From Arthrobacter sp. ATA002 (GTDB lineage: Bacteria; Actinomycetota; Actinomycetes; Actinomycetales; Micrococcaceae), in contig NZ_CP114015.1 in NCBI RefSeq assembly GCF_026898095.1, positions 1,612,001-1,676,000 of the forward strand: DNA of 64,000 nt, in the 5' to 3' direction. The notes under the pieces were generated by a model. It was not told the origin of the DNA. It saw only the letters and a list, made by a program, of their open reading frames with translations, and ran no database searches. Of the stretch, positions 45,446-54,958 are shown in pieces; the stretch's first letter is position 1; every line of letters starts with the position of its first letter. The translations under genes and the position numbers were made by a program.

Positions 45446-46412
45446 CCCGCCAGGGCGTCCGACAGTGCCATGAAATCCGGGTCGATCTTTTGTTCTTCGG
45501 GATGGGCGTCGTACCAGTCCAGGATTTCCACGGCCCCCGCCGCAAAGGGAATTTCCGCGGTAAACTCCGGCACCAGGGACTTGATCTTGGTGTTGTCGAA
45601 AATGACGGAATGGGCCTTGTCACCAAGCAGGCCCGGCCCGCGGCCGGGGTCGCGCGAGGCTATGGTCTCCGACGCCACGTGGACCAGCTCCGGTTCCGGC
45701 ACGCCTGCAGCCGCCGCCAAGATGCGGTATATCTCGTTCCAGGGCAGGAATTCGTCGGAGGTAATGGTGTAGCTCTCGCCCGCCGCGGCGGGGTGGCCCA
45801 GCAGTCCGGTGAAGGCCCGGGCGAAGTCCCGGCTGTGCGTCAGCGTCCACAGGGAAGTGCCGTCTCCGTGCACGAGCACCGGAAGCCCGGCCCGCATCCG
45901 GTGCAGGTCCGTCCAGCTGCCCATAAGGGGAATCATGGTGCGGTCGTAGGTATGCGAAGGCCGGACGATGGTTCCCGGAAAGCCGTCGTTGCGGTAGGCG
46001 GCGACCAGGAGGTCCTCGCAGGCGATTTTGTCCCGGGAGTACTGCCAAAACGGATTACGCAGGGGGTGGACTCCAGGATCGGGAGCCGGGCCGGAGGTTT
46101 TTGGTACGCCGAGGCGGAGCTGATGAACACATACTGGCCGGTGCGGCCCCGGAACAGCTCCATTCCCGCGGCCAGCTGTTCGGGAACAAAGGAAATAAAG
46201 TCGGCGACGGCGTCAAAGTCTCGTCCGGCCAGGATTTTCGCGGCGGCGGCGGTGTCACGGATGTCGGCGTGCAGGACCTCAACTCCGGGCGGCACCGGCC
46301 GGGAAGAGGAAACCCCGCGGTTCAGCAGCGTCACGCGGTGTCCGGTCCGGCTCGCGTGCTCGGCAACGGCGGAACTGATGACTCCGGTTCCGCCGATGAG
46401 AAGAAGATCCAT
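45439..46412 (-). CDS. NAD-dependent epimerase/dehydratase family protein (frameshifted near 46060)
   Basis: An extended SDR-like protein. The N-terminal frame starts MDLLLIGGTGVISSAVAEHA (NAD motif GGTGxIS), with VEVLHADIRD, FDAVADFISFVPEQL and YVFISSASAYQK. The second frame continues RNPFWQYSRDKIACEDLLVA, PSHTYDRTMIPLM, WTLTHSRDFARAFTGLLGHP and YTITSDEFLPWNEI. One extra C in the C5 run near 46060 (ACCCCCTG to ACCCCCCTG) would join STP to LRNPFW. Sugar-nucleotide or other carbonyl substrates are possible; the precise one is unknown. Confidence 0.85.
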
Positions 46413-46429
46413 GTGCGCTCCCTGACTGG

Positions 46430-46931
46430 ATGGATGAACCGCGTCGGAGATGTGCGCGGCACGGAGGAGTGTCCGCAGGCCTATTCTGCAGTACGGTCCG
46501 GCTTCTGTCCCGCTATTCCTGCCCTGTTGCGACACGGGTGGAGCGGGCGGAACCGGATCCGGCAGCTGGCGGGGATCCGGCGCCCGGGGAGCCGGCTCGC
46601 AGCCGCTGCCGTGCTCGCCGGTGCGCTCGCCGAGAGCGGTTTTCCGGCCTCCGCTTGAACGCCTGGTTACCGCGGAGGCCCACACCCAGGTGGACCGGCG
46701 GATTCCGGCGTCGGTCCACAGCACCTGCACCGCCCGGGTATTCCAGGTGCAGGCTTCGCCCTTGACCCGTTCGGCAGCGCCCGGGAACCGGATCCAGGCC
46801 CAGACGGGCAGGCCGGGCAGTGAGGTGGTGGCCGGATCATGTTCAAAGTCCAGCTCTTCCCGGGTTAGTTCAATCGGCTCAGCACGCCTGGCGTAGCGGG
46901 CGGCGAGCCGTGCCGCCGCTTCCTGGTCCAT
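46430..46931 (-). CDS. Hypothetical protein (3' end uncertain)
   Basis: The conserved-looking part is about 90 residues from ATG 46931: MDQEAAARLAARYARRAEPI, LTREELDFEHDPATTSLPGL, PVWAWIRFPGAAERVKGE and STWVWASAVTRR. After that the frame runs on without a stop through a low-complexity Arg/Gly/Pro stretch and into the epimerase gene, which suggests that a frameshift near 46660 has hidden the real stop. No domain was recognised. It is divergent from the SRAP gene, 75 bp away. Confidence 0.55.
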
Positions 46932-47005
46932 GCTTAAAAGTAGAACACATATTCGAACGCTTAAATATCCCGGAACCCTGTGTTCCTCCGGGCACAATGG
47001 GAATC

Positions 47006-47896
47006 ATGTGCGGACGATATGTGATGGCAAAGGCAACATCGGACCTGGTGGCAGCCTTCGCCGCGGACCAGGCGGTGGGGGAGGATATCGCGCCATCCTG
47101 GAATGTGGCACCCACCGATGACGTGCGGATTGTCACTGAGCGCGCCCGTCACCGGCCCGTTCCGGGTAACGACGGCGGCCGGAACCGCGGCGGCAATGCC
47201 GACGACGGTGGCGCCGGTAACGCCGACGACGACGGTGCCCACGTCGGCGGTGCCTCCGACGGCGGTGGCGCCGGTACCAACGACGGTAGCGCCAACGACG
47301 GCAGCGCCAACGACGGCAGCGCCGGCAGTGCGGACGCAGCGGCCACCATCCGGCGGCTGGCAACGGCGAAGTGGGGCCTGGTGCCGGTGTGGGCGAAGGA
47401 CCCCAAAATCGGTGCGCGGATGATCAATGCGCGCCGGGAAACCGTCCTGGAGAAACCGGCGTTCCGGAAAGCGGCGCGGAAGCGCAGGGCGCTGGTTCCG
47501 GCGGACGGCTATTACGAGTGGGAGAAGTCCGGCTCCGCCAAGATTCCCACCTACCTGTATTCGCCGTCGTCGGACCCCCTGGCCTTCGCCGGACTCTACG
47601 AATACTGGCCCGATCCCTCGCTGCCGGAGGACGATGAACACAAGTGGCTGGTCAGCTTCACCATCATCACCACCGAGGCCAGCGATGCCCTGGGGCATAT
47701 CCACGACCGCACGCCGCTGATTGTTCCGCCGGATTTGTACGGGGACTGGCTGGATCCCCAGCTGACCGAAACAGCCGAGGTGCACCAGCTGCTGGACGCC
47801 GTGCCGGAGCCGGTCCTGACTCCGCGCGTGGTGTCAGCCGAGGTGAACTCGGTCCGCAATAACGGCCCCCAGCTGATCCTTCCGGTCCCCGGCTGA
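47006..47896 (+). CDS. SOS response-associated peptidase (SRAP/HMCES-like), copy 1
   Basis: SRAP proteins crosslink to abasic sites in single-stranded DNA through the N-terminal cysteine. The start ATG 47006 gives MCGRYVMAKAT, placing Cys2 as required. SWNVAPTDDVRIV, AKWGLVPVWAKDP, MINARRETVLEKPAFRKA, RRALVPADGYYEWE (the conserved Glu), GHIHDRTPLIV (the active-site His region) and VNSVRNNGPQLI follow. The unusual part is a Gly/Asn/Asp/Ser insertion of about 55 residues (DNA 47172-47340) where the paralogue at 56795 has a short loop. The upstream frame to 46820 is not coding. Confidence 0.92.
   Translation: MCGRYVMAKATSDLVAAFAADQAVGEDIAPSWNVAPTDDVRIVTERARHRPVPGNDGGRNRGGNADDGGAGNADDDGAHVGGASDGGGAGTNDGSANDGSANDGSAGSADAAATIRRLATAKWGLVPVWAKDPKIGARMINARRETVLEKPAFRKAARKRRALVPADGYYEWEKSGSAKIPTYLYSPSSDPLAFAGLYEYWPDPSLPEDDEHKWLVSFTIITTEASDALGHIHDRTPLIVPPDLYGDWLDPQLTETAEVHQLLDAVPEPVLTPRVVSAEVNSVRNNGPQLILPVPG
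47172..47340 (+). repeat. Gly/Asn/Asp-rich minisatellite inside SRAP copy 1
   Basis: A degenerate repeat of GGCNNCGACGGYGGC-like units, including a near-exact 15-bp repeat (GCCAACGACGGCAGC at about 47289-47318). It encodes NDGSANDGSANDGSAG and related sequence. Periods are multiples of three, so the frame stays open. Confidence 0.8.
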
Positions 47897-47905
47897 TCCT
47901 GCCGG

Positions 47906-47963
47906 CCGGCGGCGCCGAACCCGGCGGCGCCGAACCCGGCGGCGCCGCATCCGGCGCCGCCGG
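47906..47963. repeat. 15-bp tandem repeat between convergent genes
   Basis: CCGGCGGCGCCGAAC repeats at 47906-47920 and 47921-47935, then CCGGCGGCGCCGCAT at 47936-47950 and a partial unit after. Each unit contains the palindrome GGCGCC, so folded RNA from either strand would be very stable; it may act as a two-way terminator between SRAP and the aldo-keto reductase. Confidence 0.75.
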
Positions 47964-47974
47964 TGAGCGGCGGA

Positions 47975-48945
47975 CTACCAGGCGTAATCCTCGGGCGCTG
48001 TGCGGTGTCCGGGGAAGATGGTGTCGAGCCGGCCGAGCGTTTCCGCATCCAGTTCAACATCAAGGGCCTTGAGCGCGTCGTCGAGCTGCTCCTGGATCCG
48101 CGGACCCACAATCGGTGCGGTGACCGCAGGCTGGTGCAGCAGCCAGGCCAGGGCGAGGATACCCGGTGCAAGGCCAAGCTCATCGGCAAAGTCCTCGTAC
48201 TGCTGCAGGGCATCCCGGTGGGTTTCCAGGGCCTCTTTGGCACGGCCCTCCGTCCGCCGTCCGCCCTGTTCGCTCTTCTTCAGCACGCCGCCCAGCAGTC
48301 CGCCCTCCAGAGGGGACCACGGCAGCAAACCGAGGCCGTAGTGCTGTGCCGCTGGAATAACTTCCAGCTCCACGGTGCGGCTGATCAGGTTGTAGATGGA
48401 CTGTTCACTGACCAGGCCGTTGAAGTTCCGGCGCCGGGCGGCCTCCTGCGCCTGGCCGATGTGCCAGCCGGCAAAATTCGAACTGCCGTTGTAAATGATC
48501 TTGCCCTGCTGGACAGCCACGTCCATGGCCTGCCAAATCTCGTCCCACGGCGTGTTCCGGTCCACGTGGTGAAACTGGTAGAGGTCAATGTAGTCGGTCT
48601 GCAGGCGCCGAAGGCTCGCGTCGAGAGCCCGGCGGATATTCAGCGCCGACAGGAAAGTGTCGTTGGGGCGCTCGCTCATCGATCCGTACAGTTTGGTGGC
48701 CAGCACGGTGTCTTCCCGGCGGCCGCCGCCCTTGGCGAACCAGCGGCCAACGATCTCCTCGGTCCATCCCTTTTATCCCCCCATCCGTACACGTTGGCTG
48801 TGTCAAAGAAATTGATGCCGGCCTCACGCGCGGAGTCCATGATGGAGTGTGCATCGGCTTCCTCGGTCTTGGGCCCGAAGTTCATGGTGCCCAGGCAGAG
48901 GCGGGAAACGCTGAGACCGGAACGGCCCAAATGGGTGTACTGCAT
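47975..48945 (-). CDS. Aldo/keto reductase, YghZ/Tas-like (frameshifted near 48770)
   Basis: NADPH-dependent oxidoreductase. The N-terminal frame starts MQYTHLGRSGLSVSRLCLGT, with NFFDTANVYGWGD (catalytic Asp and Tyr). The second frame has VLATKLYGSM (catalytic Lys), TDYIDLYQFHHVD (His), YNGSSNFAGWHIGQAQ, LLPWSPLEGGLLGG and TAPIVGPRIQEQL. The frames switch within the WGDKR-to-TEEIV region. ATG 48945 after GAGGACTTTC is chosen. It is divergent from the second aldo-keto reductase gene. Confidence 0.88.
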
Positions 48946-49104
48946 GAAAGTCCTCACTTGATGTAGGAAACCGCGTAAAGCGCCTCCTCGGGGAGGCGCA
49001 CGGTGCAGGATTCATTCTGCGTCGCCGGGAGGTGCTCCGGCTAGGGGTACCGTGCACCCCTGCCGGGGAAATAGGGTGGAGGTCAACCTCTATGAAAGGC
49101 ACCG

Positions 49105-49941
49105 ATGACGCACCAGAATGTTCCCGGACTAACGCTGAACAACGGGGTCCGCATTCCCCAGCTCGGCTACGGAGTTTTCCAGATCCCGGGAGAGAAAACG
49201 CAGGAAGCGGTCGAAGCGGCACTCGAAGCAGGCTACCGGCACATCGACACGGCGGCCGCCTACCGCAACGAGGCAGGGGTCGGTTCCGCCATTGCGGCGT
49301 CCGGCATTCCCCGGGAGGACCTCTTCATCACCACCAAGCTTCGAAACGGCGACCAGGCCAGGGCACGGGACGCGTTTGAGGAAAGCCGGGACGCGCTGGG
49401 CCTGGAGCGGGTGGACCTGTATCTGATTCACTGGCCGGTTCCATCCCAGGGGCTGTTCCTCCAGGCCTGGAACGACCTGGAGCAGATCTACTCCGACGGG
49501 CTGGCCCGCGCCATCGGGGTCTCCAACTTCCTTCCCGACCACCTGCAGGAGCTGACCCGGGCCGCCGACGTCGCTCCCGCTGTCAACCAAATTGAGCTGC
49601 ACCCCACCTTCCAGCAGCGGGCGCTCGCTGACGCCACCCGCCGCCACGGTATGGCCGTGGAAGCCTACAGTCCCCTGGGGCAGGGCGAAGACCTGTCCAA
49701 CAACGCGGTGGTGGAGATTTCGCTCCGGCACCAGGCGACCCCGGCGCAGGTGGTGCTGGCCTGGCAGCTGGCCTCCGGCAACATCGTCATCCCCAAGTCG
49801 GCCACACCGCAGCGGATGCGGGAGAATCTGGCTTCGGTGAGCGTGGAGCTCACCGCCCGTGACATGGAACAGATCAATGAGCTCGACGCCGGCAGGAGGA
49901 TCGGCGCGGACCCGGCCACAGCATCCTTCAGCCAGTACTGA
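49105..49941 (+). CDS. Aldo/keto reductase, 2,5-diketogluconate reductase type (AKR5-like)
   Basis: 278 residues, intact. The catalytic tetrad is in GYRHIDTAAAYRNE (Asp, Tyr), LFITTKLRN (Lys) and DLYLIHWPVP (His). AIGVSNFLPDHLQELT, VNQIELHPTFQQ and VIPKSATPQRMRENL are the usual NADPH-binding C-terminal signatures. Carbonyl substrates are broad in this family; 2,5-diketo-gluconate reduction is one known activity, not proven here. ATG 49105 has only a modest site (GAAAGGCACCG). Confidence 0.93.
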   Translation: MTHQNVPGLTLNNGVRIPQLGYGVFQIPGEKTQEAVEAALEAGYRHIDTAAAYRNEAGVGSAIAASGIPREDLFITTKLRNGDQARARDAFEESRDALGLERVDLYLIHWPVPSQGLFLQAWNDLEQIYSDGLARAIGVSNFLPDHLQELTRAADVAPAVNQIELHPTFQQRALADATRRHGMAVEAYSPLGQGEDLSNNAVVEISLRHQATPAQVVLAWQLASGNIVIPKSATPQRMRENLASVSVELTARDMEQINELDAGRRIGADPATASFSQY

Positions 49942-50011
49942 TCCGGCGGTTCGGTGGCCCGCGCTGATGTAGCCTGAGACACAAACCTGAACCTGCAAGG
50001 AGGGCACATCC

Positions 50012-50800
50012 GTGGCCGAGTCGTACTACCGCGCCCTGGGCGAGGACACCTTTGAAGCCACTCTCCACACACAGGGCGCGTGGAATGAGCACGAACAGCA
50101 CATGGCACCGGTTGCGGGGCTCCTTGCCTACGCGCTGGAGAACTGCAGCCCCCGGGCCGAAATGCGCCTGGCCCGGATCAGCTACGACATCCTGGGCGTC
50201 ATTCCCCGCGGCAGCTTCGACGTGAGGACAAAAATCCTGCGCCCCGGCCGCACCATCGAACTGCTGGAAGCGGAGCTGATTGCGGAAGGCCGGACGGCGG
50301 TGCAGGCCACCGCCTGGCGGCTGGCCGTCGGGTCCACACAGGAAGTCGCAGCCCTCGAAGACGCACGGATGCCGGGCCCGGACGGCCTGGACACCGCTTC
50401 CGGAATGACCCAGTGGCCCGGGGACTTCATCGGGTCCCTGGACTTCCGCGCAGTGGAGGGCCTGCGGCCGGGCCGTGGCCGGGTCTGGATACGAACCCCG
50501 TACGAAATGGTGGAGGGGACACCGGCCAGCGACCTCGTGCGCCTGGTGGGCCTGGTTGACACCGCCAACGGCATTGCCGCCCGGGTTCCTCCGGGTGGAG
50601 ACAGCTACATGTTCCCCAATGTCGACCTGCAGATCCACCTCCACCGTTCGCCGCGGGGTGAATGGCTCGGACTGGACACCCGCGTGACCTTCGGCACCGA
50701 CGGGATCGGCCTCACCTCCTCGGTGCTGCACGACGTGGAGGGCCCTTTTGGCCGCAGCGAGCAGATCCTGACGGTGCGCCGGCTCGGCGGCCGGGCCTAG
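50012..50800 (+). CDS. Thioesterase family protein (TesB-like double hotdog)
   Basis: 262 residues with ALGEDTFEATLHTQGAWNEH at the start, MRLARISYDILGVIPRGSFD, VQATAWRLAVG, and in the second half WIRTPYEMVEGTPASDLVRLVGLVDTANG and WLGLDTRVTFGTDGIGLTSS. These fit the actinobacterial thioesterase-like superfamily related to acyl-CoA thioesterase II. GTG 50012 is nine bases after AAGGAGGG, a near-perfect ribosome site. It may be co-transcribed with the lipoate ligase-like gene 14 bp downstream. Confidence 0.87.
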   Translation: MAESYYRALGEDTFEATLHTQGAWNEHEQHMAPVAGLLAYALENCSPRAEMRLARISYDILGVIPRGSFDVRTKILRPGRTIELLEAELIAEGRTAVQATAWRLAVGSTQEVAALEDARMPGPDGLDTASGMTQWPGDFIGSLDFRAVEGLRPGRGRVWIRTPYEMVEGTPASDLVRLVGLVDTANGIAARVPPGGDSYMFPNVDLQIHLHRSPRGEWLGLDTRVTFGTDGIGLTSSVLHDVEGPFGRSEQILTVRRLGGRA

Positions 50801-50813
50801 GCGGCGGCTACCA

Positions 50814-51638
50814 GTGCCCCGGGACGTACCCCCGCCCCCGGCTGCCGCCCCCGGGCCGGTTCCACTCGCCGTCGTGCGCCAAGACCGCAGCCTTGGCGCC
50901 GCCGGCGACCTGGATTTCGCCCTGGTGATGCTGGAGGCCGCGCGTGCCGGCACCCTGGGTCCCACGCTGCGCGTGTACCGCCCCGAGCCCACGGTGGCGC
51001 TGGGCCAGCGCGATGCCCGCCTGCCCGGGTTCGCCGCCGCCGCCGGGGCCTGCTGGCAGCTCGGCTTTGAACCGCTCGTCCGCAAGGCCGGCGGACGCGC
51101 CGCCGCCTATCACCGCGGCTGCCTCATTCTGGACCACGTGGAACCCGGCGGCGGCGGAATTGCGGACTCCCGGCCGCGGTTTGCGGCGTTCGGCGAGCTG
51201 TACGCCTCGGCGCTGCGGCGGGCCGGCATCAACGCCGCGGTGGGGGAAATTCCGGGGAGTACTGCCCGGGGAGTTCACCGTCCACGGCATCACGGAGACG
51301 GGGAGGAAACTCAAGCTCGTCGGAACGGCCCAGCGTGTGGTTTCCGGTGCCTGGCTTTTTCCTCGGTGGTGGTGGTACAGAACGCCGCTCCGCTGCGCCG
51401 GGTCCTCACCGGCTGCTATTCCGCGCTGGGACTGGACTGGAACCCCGAGACTGCCGGTGCCGCGGAGGATGCGGGCGAAGCGCCGGCGGACGGCGGTGTT
51501 CTGATGGACACGGTCCTGGCGGCGCTGATCGAAGCCTATGGTGCCCGCCGTCCGCTTGCTGCCGGGAGTTTTGCAGCGCTGGCCGACTCCCTGGCTGTCG
51601 ACGGCGCCGCCGCGCGAAACGCCGCCCGGGTGCACTAA
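50814..51638 (+). CDS. Lipoate-protein ligase-like protein (two frameshifts)
   Basis: BPL/LplA/LipB-fold protein. The first frame has LRVYRPEPTVALGQRDARLP, LVRKAGGRAAAYHRG (the RxxGGRA ligase signature) and a Gly-rich loop. The middle frame carries PGEFTVHGITETGRKLKLVG (the conserved lysine loop) and TAQRVVSGAWLF. The last frame has SSVVVVQNAAPLRRVLTGCY. Expected junctions need one more G at about 51252 (CCGGGGAG to CCGGGGGAG) and one more T at about 51357 (CTTTTTCC to CTTTTTTCC). It would attach lipoate or octanoate to carrier proteins by family. GTG 50814 is a tentative start. Confidence 0.85.
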   Translation: MPRDVPPPPAAAPGPVPLAVVRQDRSLGAAGDLDFALVMLEAARAGTLGPTLRVYRPEPTVALGQRDARLPGFAAAAGACWQLGFEPLVRKAGGRAAAYHRGCLILDHVEPGGGGIADSRPRFAAFGELYASALRRAGINAAVGEIPGSTARGVHRPRHHGDGEETQARRNGPACGFRCLAFSSVVVVQNAAPLRRVLTGCYSALGLDWNPETAGAAEDAGEAPADGGVLMDTVLAALIEAYGARRPLAAGSFAALADSLAVDGAAARNAARVH

Positions 51639-51699
51639 TCCGTGCATCGATCAGTAAGCTTGCTTAAGGTCCTGCACACCGCCGTATAAAGGAAGACCA

Positions 51700-52524
51700 T
51701 TGGCCAAGAACAGCATCATCACGAAAACTCCCAAGAACTCCGTTGAAAACACCGCCCTGCGGCTCAAGGCAGTCCTGGAGGTCCTGGCCGCGGAGGACCC
51801 GTCCGCAGACCGGCGGATTAGCCGCGGAGAAGTGCTGGCCGCTGCGATTTCCCGGGCGCCGTTGGAAGGCCGCGAGTCGGAGCTGCTTGCCAGCGGTGCG
51901 GCACGCGGGGAGCGTGCCCTTGTCAACGCCACCAGCAAGCTGGTTAAGGCCGGGTGGATCACCAAAGAAGGCCGTGCCGGGTGGAGCATCACGGCCCATG
52001 GACGCCGCGCCCTGACGGATTTTCCGGACACAGCCGACCTGCTTGCCGCCATGGACAATCCGGCTCCGGGCACAGCCGACGCTCCCGAAACAACTCCCGA
52101 AACGGCCGTCGAAGCAGTCATCGAAGAGGCACTGCAGGAGTCCGTCGTGGAGCCGGAGGCGCCGCAGGAACAGCACGGGGCACATCAGGGCGCAGACCCG
52201 TCCGAACCGTCCTTTCCGCAGCCCGGCACCGTAGTGCTGGCCGGAAACCTGGCCGTCCCGGGGCACGCGGACTGGGACCCGGCGGACAGTGGGCTGCAGT
52301 TCACCTTCGACCGCAGCGACGAGCTGTGGAAGCTCACCGTGGACCTTTCCGCCGGCACCTATGAGTACAAGGTGGCGCTGAACGGTTCCTGGGAGGAGAA
52401 CTATGGCACGGACGGGCACCGGAACGGGGCAAACCTGCACATCGTGCACGACGGCGGCCCGCTGACCTTCCTCTACGACCACGCGACCCACCTGGTCATC
52501 ACCAAGCCGGACGTCACCGGATAG
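51700..52524 (+). CDS. Winged-helix plus X25/CBM-type domain protein
   Basis: 274 residues in two parts. Residues 15-110 are helical and winged-helix-like (LRLKAVLEVLAAEDPSADRR, ALVNATSKLVKAGWITKEGR, WSITAHGRRAL). An acidic linker (residues 115-170) follows. The C-terminal 100 residues form a beta-rich pullulanase X25/glycogen-binding type domain (VVLAGNLAVPGHADWDPADS, LWKLTVDLSAGTYEYKVALN, SWEENYG, LTFLYDHATHLVI). The pairing of a DNA-binding-like module with a sugar-binding-like module is unusual. Nothing shows a signal peptide, so it should be cytoplasmic. The start is TTG 51700 after AAAGGAAG. Confidence 0.75.
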   Translation: MAKNSIITKTPKNSVENTALRLKAVLEVLAAEDPSADRRISRGEVLAAAISRAPLEGRESELLASGAARGERALVNATSKLVKAGWITKEGRAGWSITAHGRRALTDFPDTADLLAAMDNPAPGTADAPETTPETAVEAVIEEALQESVVEPEAPQEQHGAHQGADPSEPSFPQPGTVVLAGNLAVPGHADWDPADSGLQFTFDRSDELWKLTVDLSAGTYEYKVALNGSWEENYGTDGHRNGANLHIVHDGGPLTFLYDHATHLVITKPDVTG

Positions 52525-52555
52525 GGCCAGCGGAAGCCGCAGGGCTCGCCGGGTA

Positions 52556-53985
52556 TCACCGGCCGGTTCGCTGAACCGGATCCGTGAGGAACCCGGCCGG
52601 CTCCCGCACCCACCACGCGCCGTCGGCCCGGCGTTCGGCCGGAGTGGAAAACCGGTACCGGTAGACGCGGGCCCGAACCCAGCGCGGCGGCGGCCCCGGA
52701 AAGGGGTTGCCGCCGAGCAGGGCAAGGGTCCGGCGGTCGCCGTCGAGCAGTTTCTGCAGCAGGACCGGAAACCAGGAACCGCCCGAAGCGCCCAGGGCGA
52801 GGAACCACATCAACCAGTCCAGCCGCAGGTGGTACGGAGCGAACTGGCGCGGCATCCGGGACGGATCCCGGGCTTGCCCCGAAACCCGTACTCCAGCCAG
52901 CGGGCATCCGGGCCCGGGTCATCCATGGTGCCCTCAATCACCACCTCGCTGCGCCGGCGGGTGATGCTGCCGAACGCACCGTAGGCGTTGGACAGGTGCC
53001 AGCGGTTGAAGCTCGCGTTCATCAGCTGGTCCCGGCGGAACAGGTTCCGCAGCGGCGCCCACGCCCAATAGAGCATCAGCGCCGTGACAGCCAGCACGGC
53101 GGCGGCGAACCACACGGGGGTGGCGGCGGCGTCCGGGGAGCTGGAAGCCGGCCGCGGGCAGCAGCGCCTGCACCATAGCGTCCGGGACGGAGCCGACGGC
53201 GAGCAGGATGGTCAGGACATTGAGCCAGGCAAAGTTCCTGAAAGCACGAGCCAGAGCTGGGTGATGATCACGATGAGTGCCGCAAGTCCGGCGACGGGCT
53301 GCGGAAAGAAAAGGAAGAAGGGCACCACCAGCTGCGCGAAGTGGTTGCCGAGCACTTCGGCCCTGTGGAGCGGCTTGGGCAGGTGATGGAAGTACCAGCT
53401 GGCGGGGTTGGGCATGGGCTGGGTTTCGTGGTGGTAATACAGTGCGGTCAGGTTCCGCCAGGCTTTGTCGCCGCGGATTTTGATCAGTCCCGCCCCGAAC
53501 TCCAGCCGGAACACCAGCCAGCGGAAGAGGACGAGCACCGTCACCGGGGGAGCGACGTCGTTGGAGCCCAGGAAAGCGGCCAGGAAACCGGCTTCGAGCA
53601 GCAGGGATTCCCAGCCGAAGCCGTAGAACGTTTGGCCGATGTTCACGATCGACAGGTACAGGAACCAGATCAGCAGGAAGGCCGCCATCGGCAGCCAGGG
53701 CGGGCCCAGCTGCGGCAGGCCCGCAAGCAGCAGTGCCGAGACGGCCGCGCCCGTCCACGCCGCGGCGAGCAGGAACCGGTCCGAGTAATGCCAGCGGAAC
53801 AGCGTGGGAATGCCGCGGCCGGCGGTCCGGGCCAGGAACTGCGGCGCCGGCAGCAGACCGCGTTCACCCAACAGTGCCGGGAACTGATTGGCAGCCGAAA
53901 TAAAGGCGATCAGGTACACCGCGGCGATGCCGCGCTGCAGCACCTGCCGCGCGAATTCGTACCCTTCGGCGCTGAAAAGATCCAT
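52556..53985 (-). CDS. Lipase maturation factor family membrane protein (several frameshifts)
   Basis: Multi-helix membrane protein. The first frame (53212-53985) has MDLFSAEGYEFARQVLQRGI, LLPMAAFLLIWFLYLSIVNI, FGWESLLLEAGFLAAFLG, LVFRLEFGAGLIKIRGDKAW and MPNPASWYFHHLPKPLHRAE, which is the LMF1-type signature. Later frames give NFAWLNVLTILLAVGSVPDA, MWFAAAVLAVTALMLYWAWA, NRWHLSNAYGAFGSITRRRS and PYHLRLDWLMWFLALG. At least three breaks lie near 53235, 53110 and 52870. LMF1 assists lipase folding in animals; the bacterial role is unknown. Confidence 0.85.
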
Positions 53986-54311
53986 GGCATGTCCACCCTA
54001 GCGCCGCCGTCCCGGGCATACCTGCCGCATGCCCGTTACCCGGTTCTCAGGACGGTCCGTCAATCCCGTCGTCGAACCGGCGGCGTGCTTCTTCGATGAG
54101 TGGCATCTGAGCCGCGGATCCGGCGCGGTGTGGGTTCGTACCGGAGCTGCGGCAGGAAAGTCCGGAATGCGGGGCTGAGCTGAAGTGCCGTTTCTTCAGT
54201 GTCTTGCGGCGATACGGCGGAATCAAGGCCGGAAAGGTTCCGTGGTCTTACGCCCGCACCCCCGGGGCTGATGCTTTCTCCCGGGAAGCACCAGCCCCGC
54301 AGGGCGTTCGG
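53986..54311. other. 326-bp region with no confident gene
   Basis: On the minus strand a short open stretch reads FRTFLPQLRYEPTPRRIRGS and, after a shift, MPLIEEARRRFDDGIDGPS with a stop at 54049. It could be the remains of a small gene, but there is no start or family match I can defend. Confidence 0.35.
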
Positions 54312-54958
54312 TCAGTGGCCCCGCGCGATCCATTCCTCCAGCTGCGGTGCTTCCGCGCCGATGGTGGTGGCGTCACCGTGCCCGGTCAGGACCCGGGTCT
54401 CCGACGGCAGCGTGAGCAGCTGTTCGCGGATGGACTTGATGATGGTGGGGAAATCGCTGTAGGACCGGCCGGTGGCGCCGGGTCCGCCGGCGAACAGCGT
54501 GTCACCGCTGAAGAGCACCGGTGCGCCGTCGCCCGGCGCGCCGGAGGCCAGCAGGAAGCACACCGATCCGGGGGAGTGCCCCGGGTGTGCAGGGCCTGCA
54601 GGGTGATGCCGGCGACCTCGAAGATGTCGCCGTCCTCGATGACGTCGTCGGGCCCTTCGTCCGGGAATACCGCGTCCCAGAGCATCCGGTCCGCGGCATG
54701 CAGGAAGACCGGGGCGCTGAATCGGTCCCGGGCCTCGCCCACGGCGCGGATGTGGTCATCGTGGCCGTGGGTGAGCAGGATCCCCTGGACCTCGCGGTCG
54801 CCAACCGCTGCCGCCACCGCATCGATGTCGTGGGCCGGGTCAATGATGATCACCTGGGCGTCGTCGCCGACAATCCACACGTTGTTGTCCACGTCCCAGG
54901 TGCCGCCGTCGAGGGAGAACGTCCCCGAGGTGATGACGTTGTCGATGTTCACGCTCAT
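54312..54958 (-). CDS. MBL-fold hydrolase next to mscR (frameshifted near 54588)
   Basis: Glyoxalase II-like metallo-hydrolase. The first frame has WDVDNNVWIVGDDAQVIIID, the metal motif LLTHGHDDHIRAV and LHAADRMLW. The second has MCFLLASGAPG, VLFSGDTLFAGGPGATGRSY and VLTGHGDATTIGAEAPQLEE. One more C (ACACCCGGGG to ACACCCCGGGG) joins LHT to PGHSPGSVCFLL, restoring the conserved PGHSPGS. It starts directly after the mscR stop. In actinobacteria this pairing suggests hydrolysis of S-formylmycothiol or a related mycothiol thioester. Confidence 0.88.
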
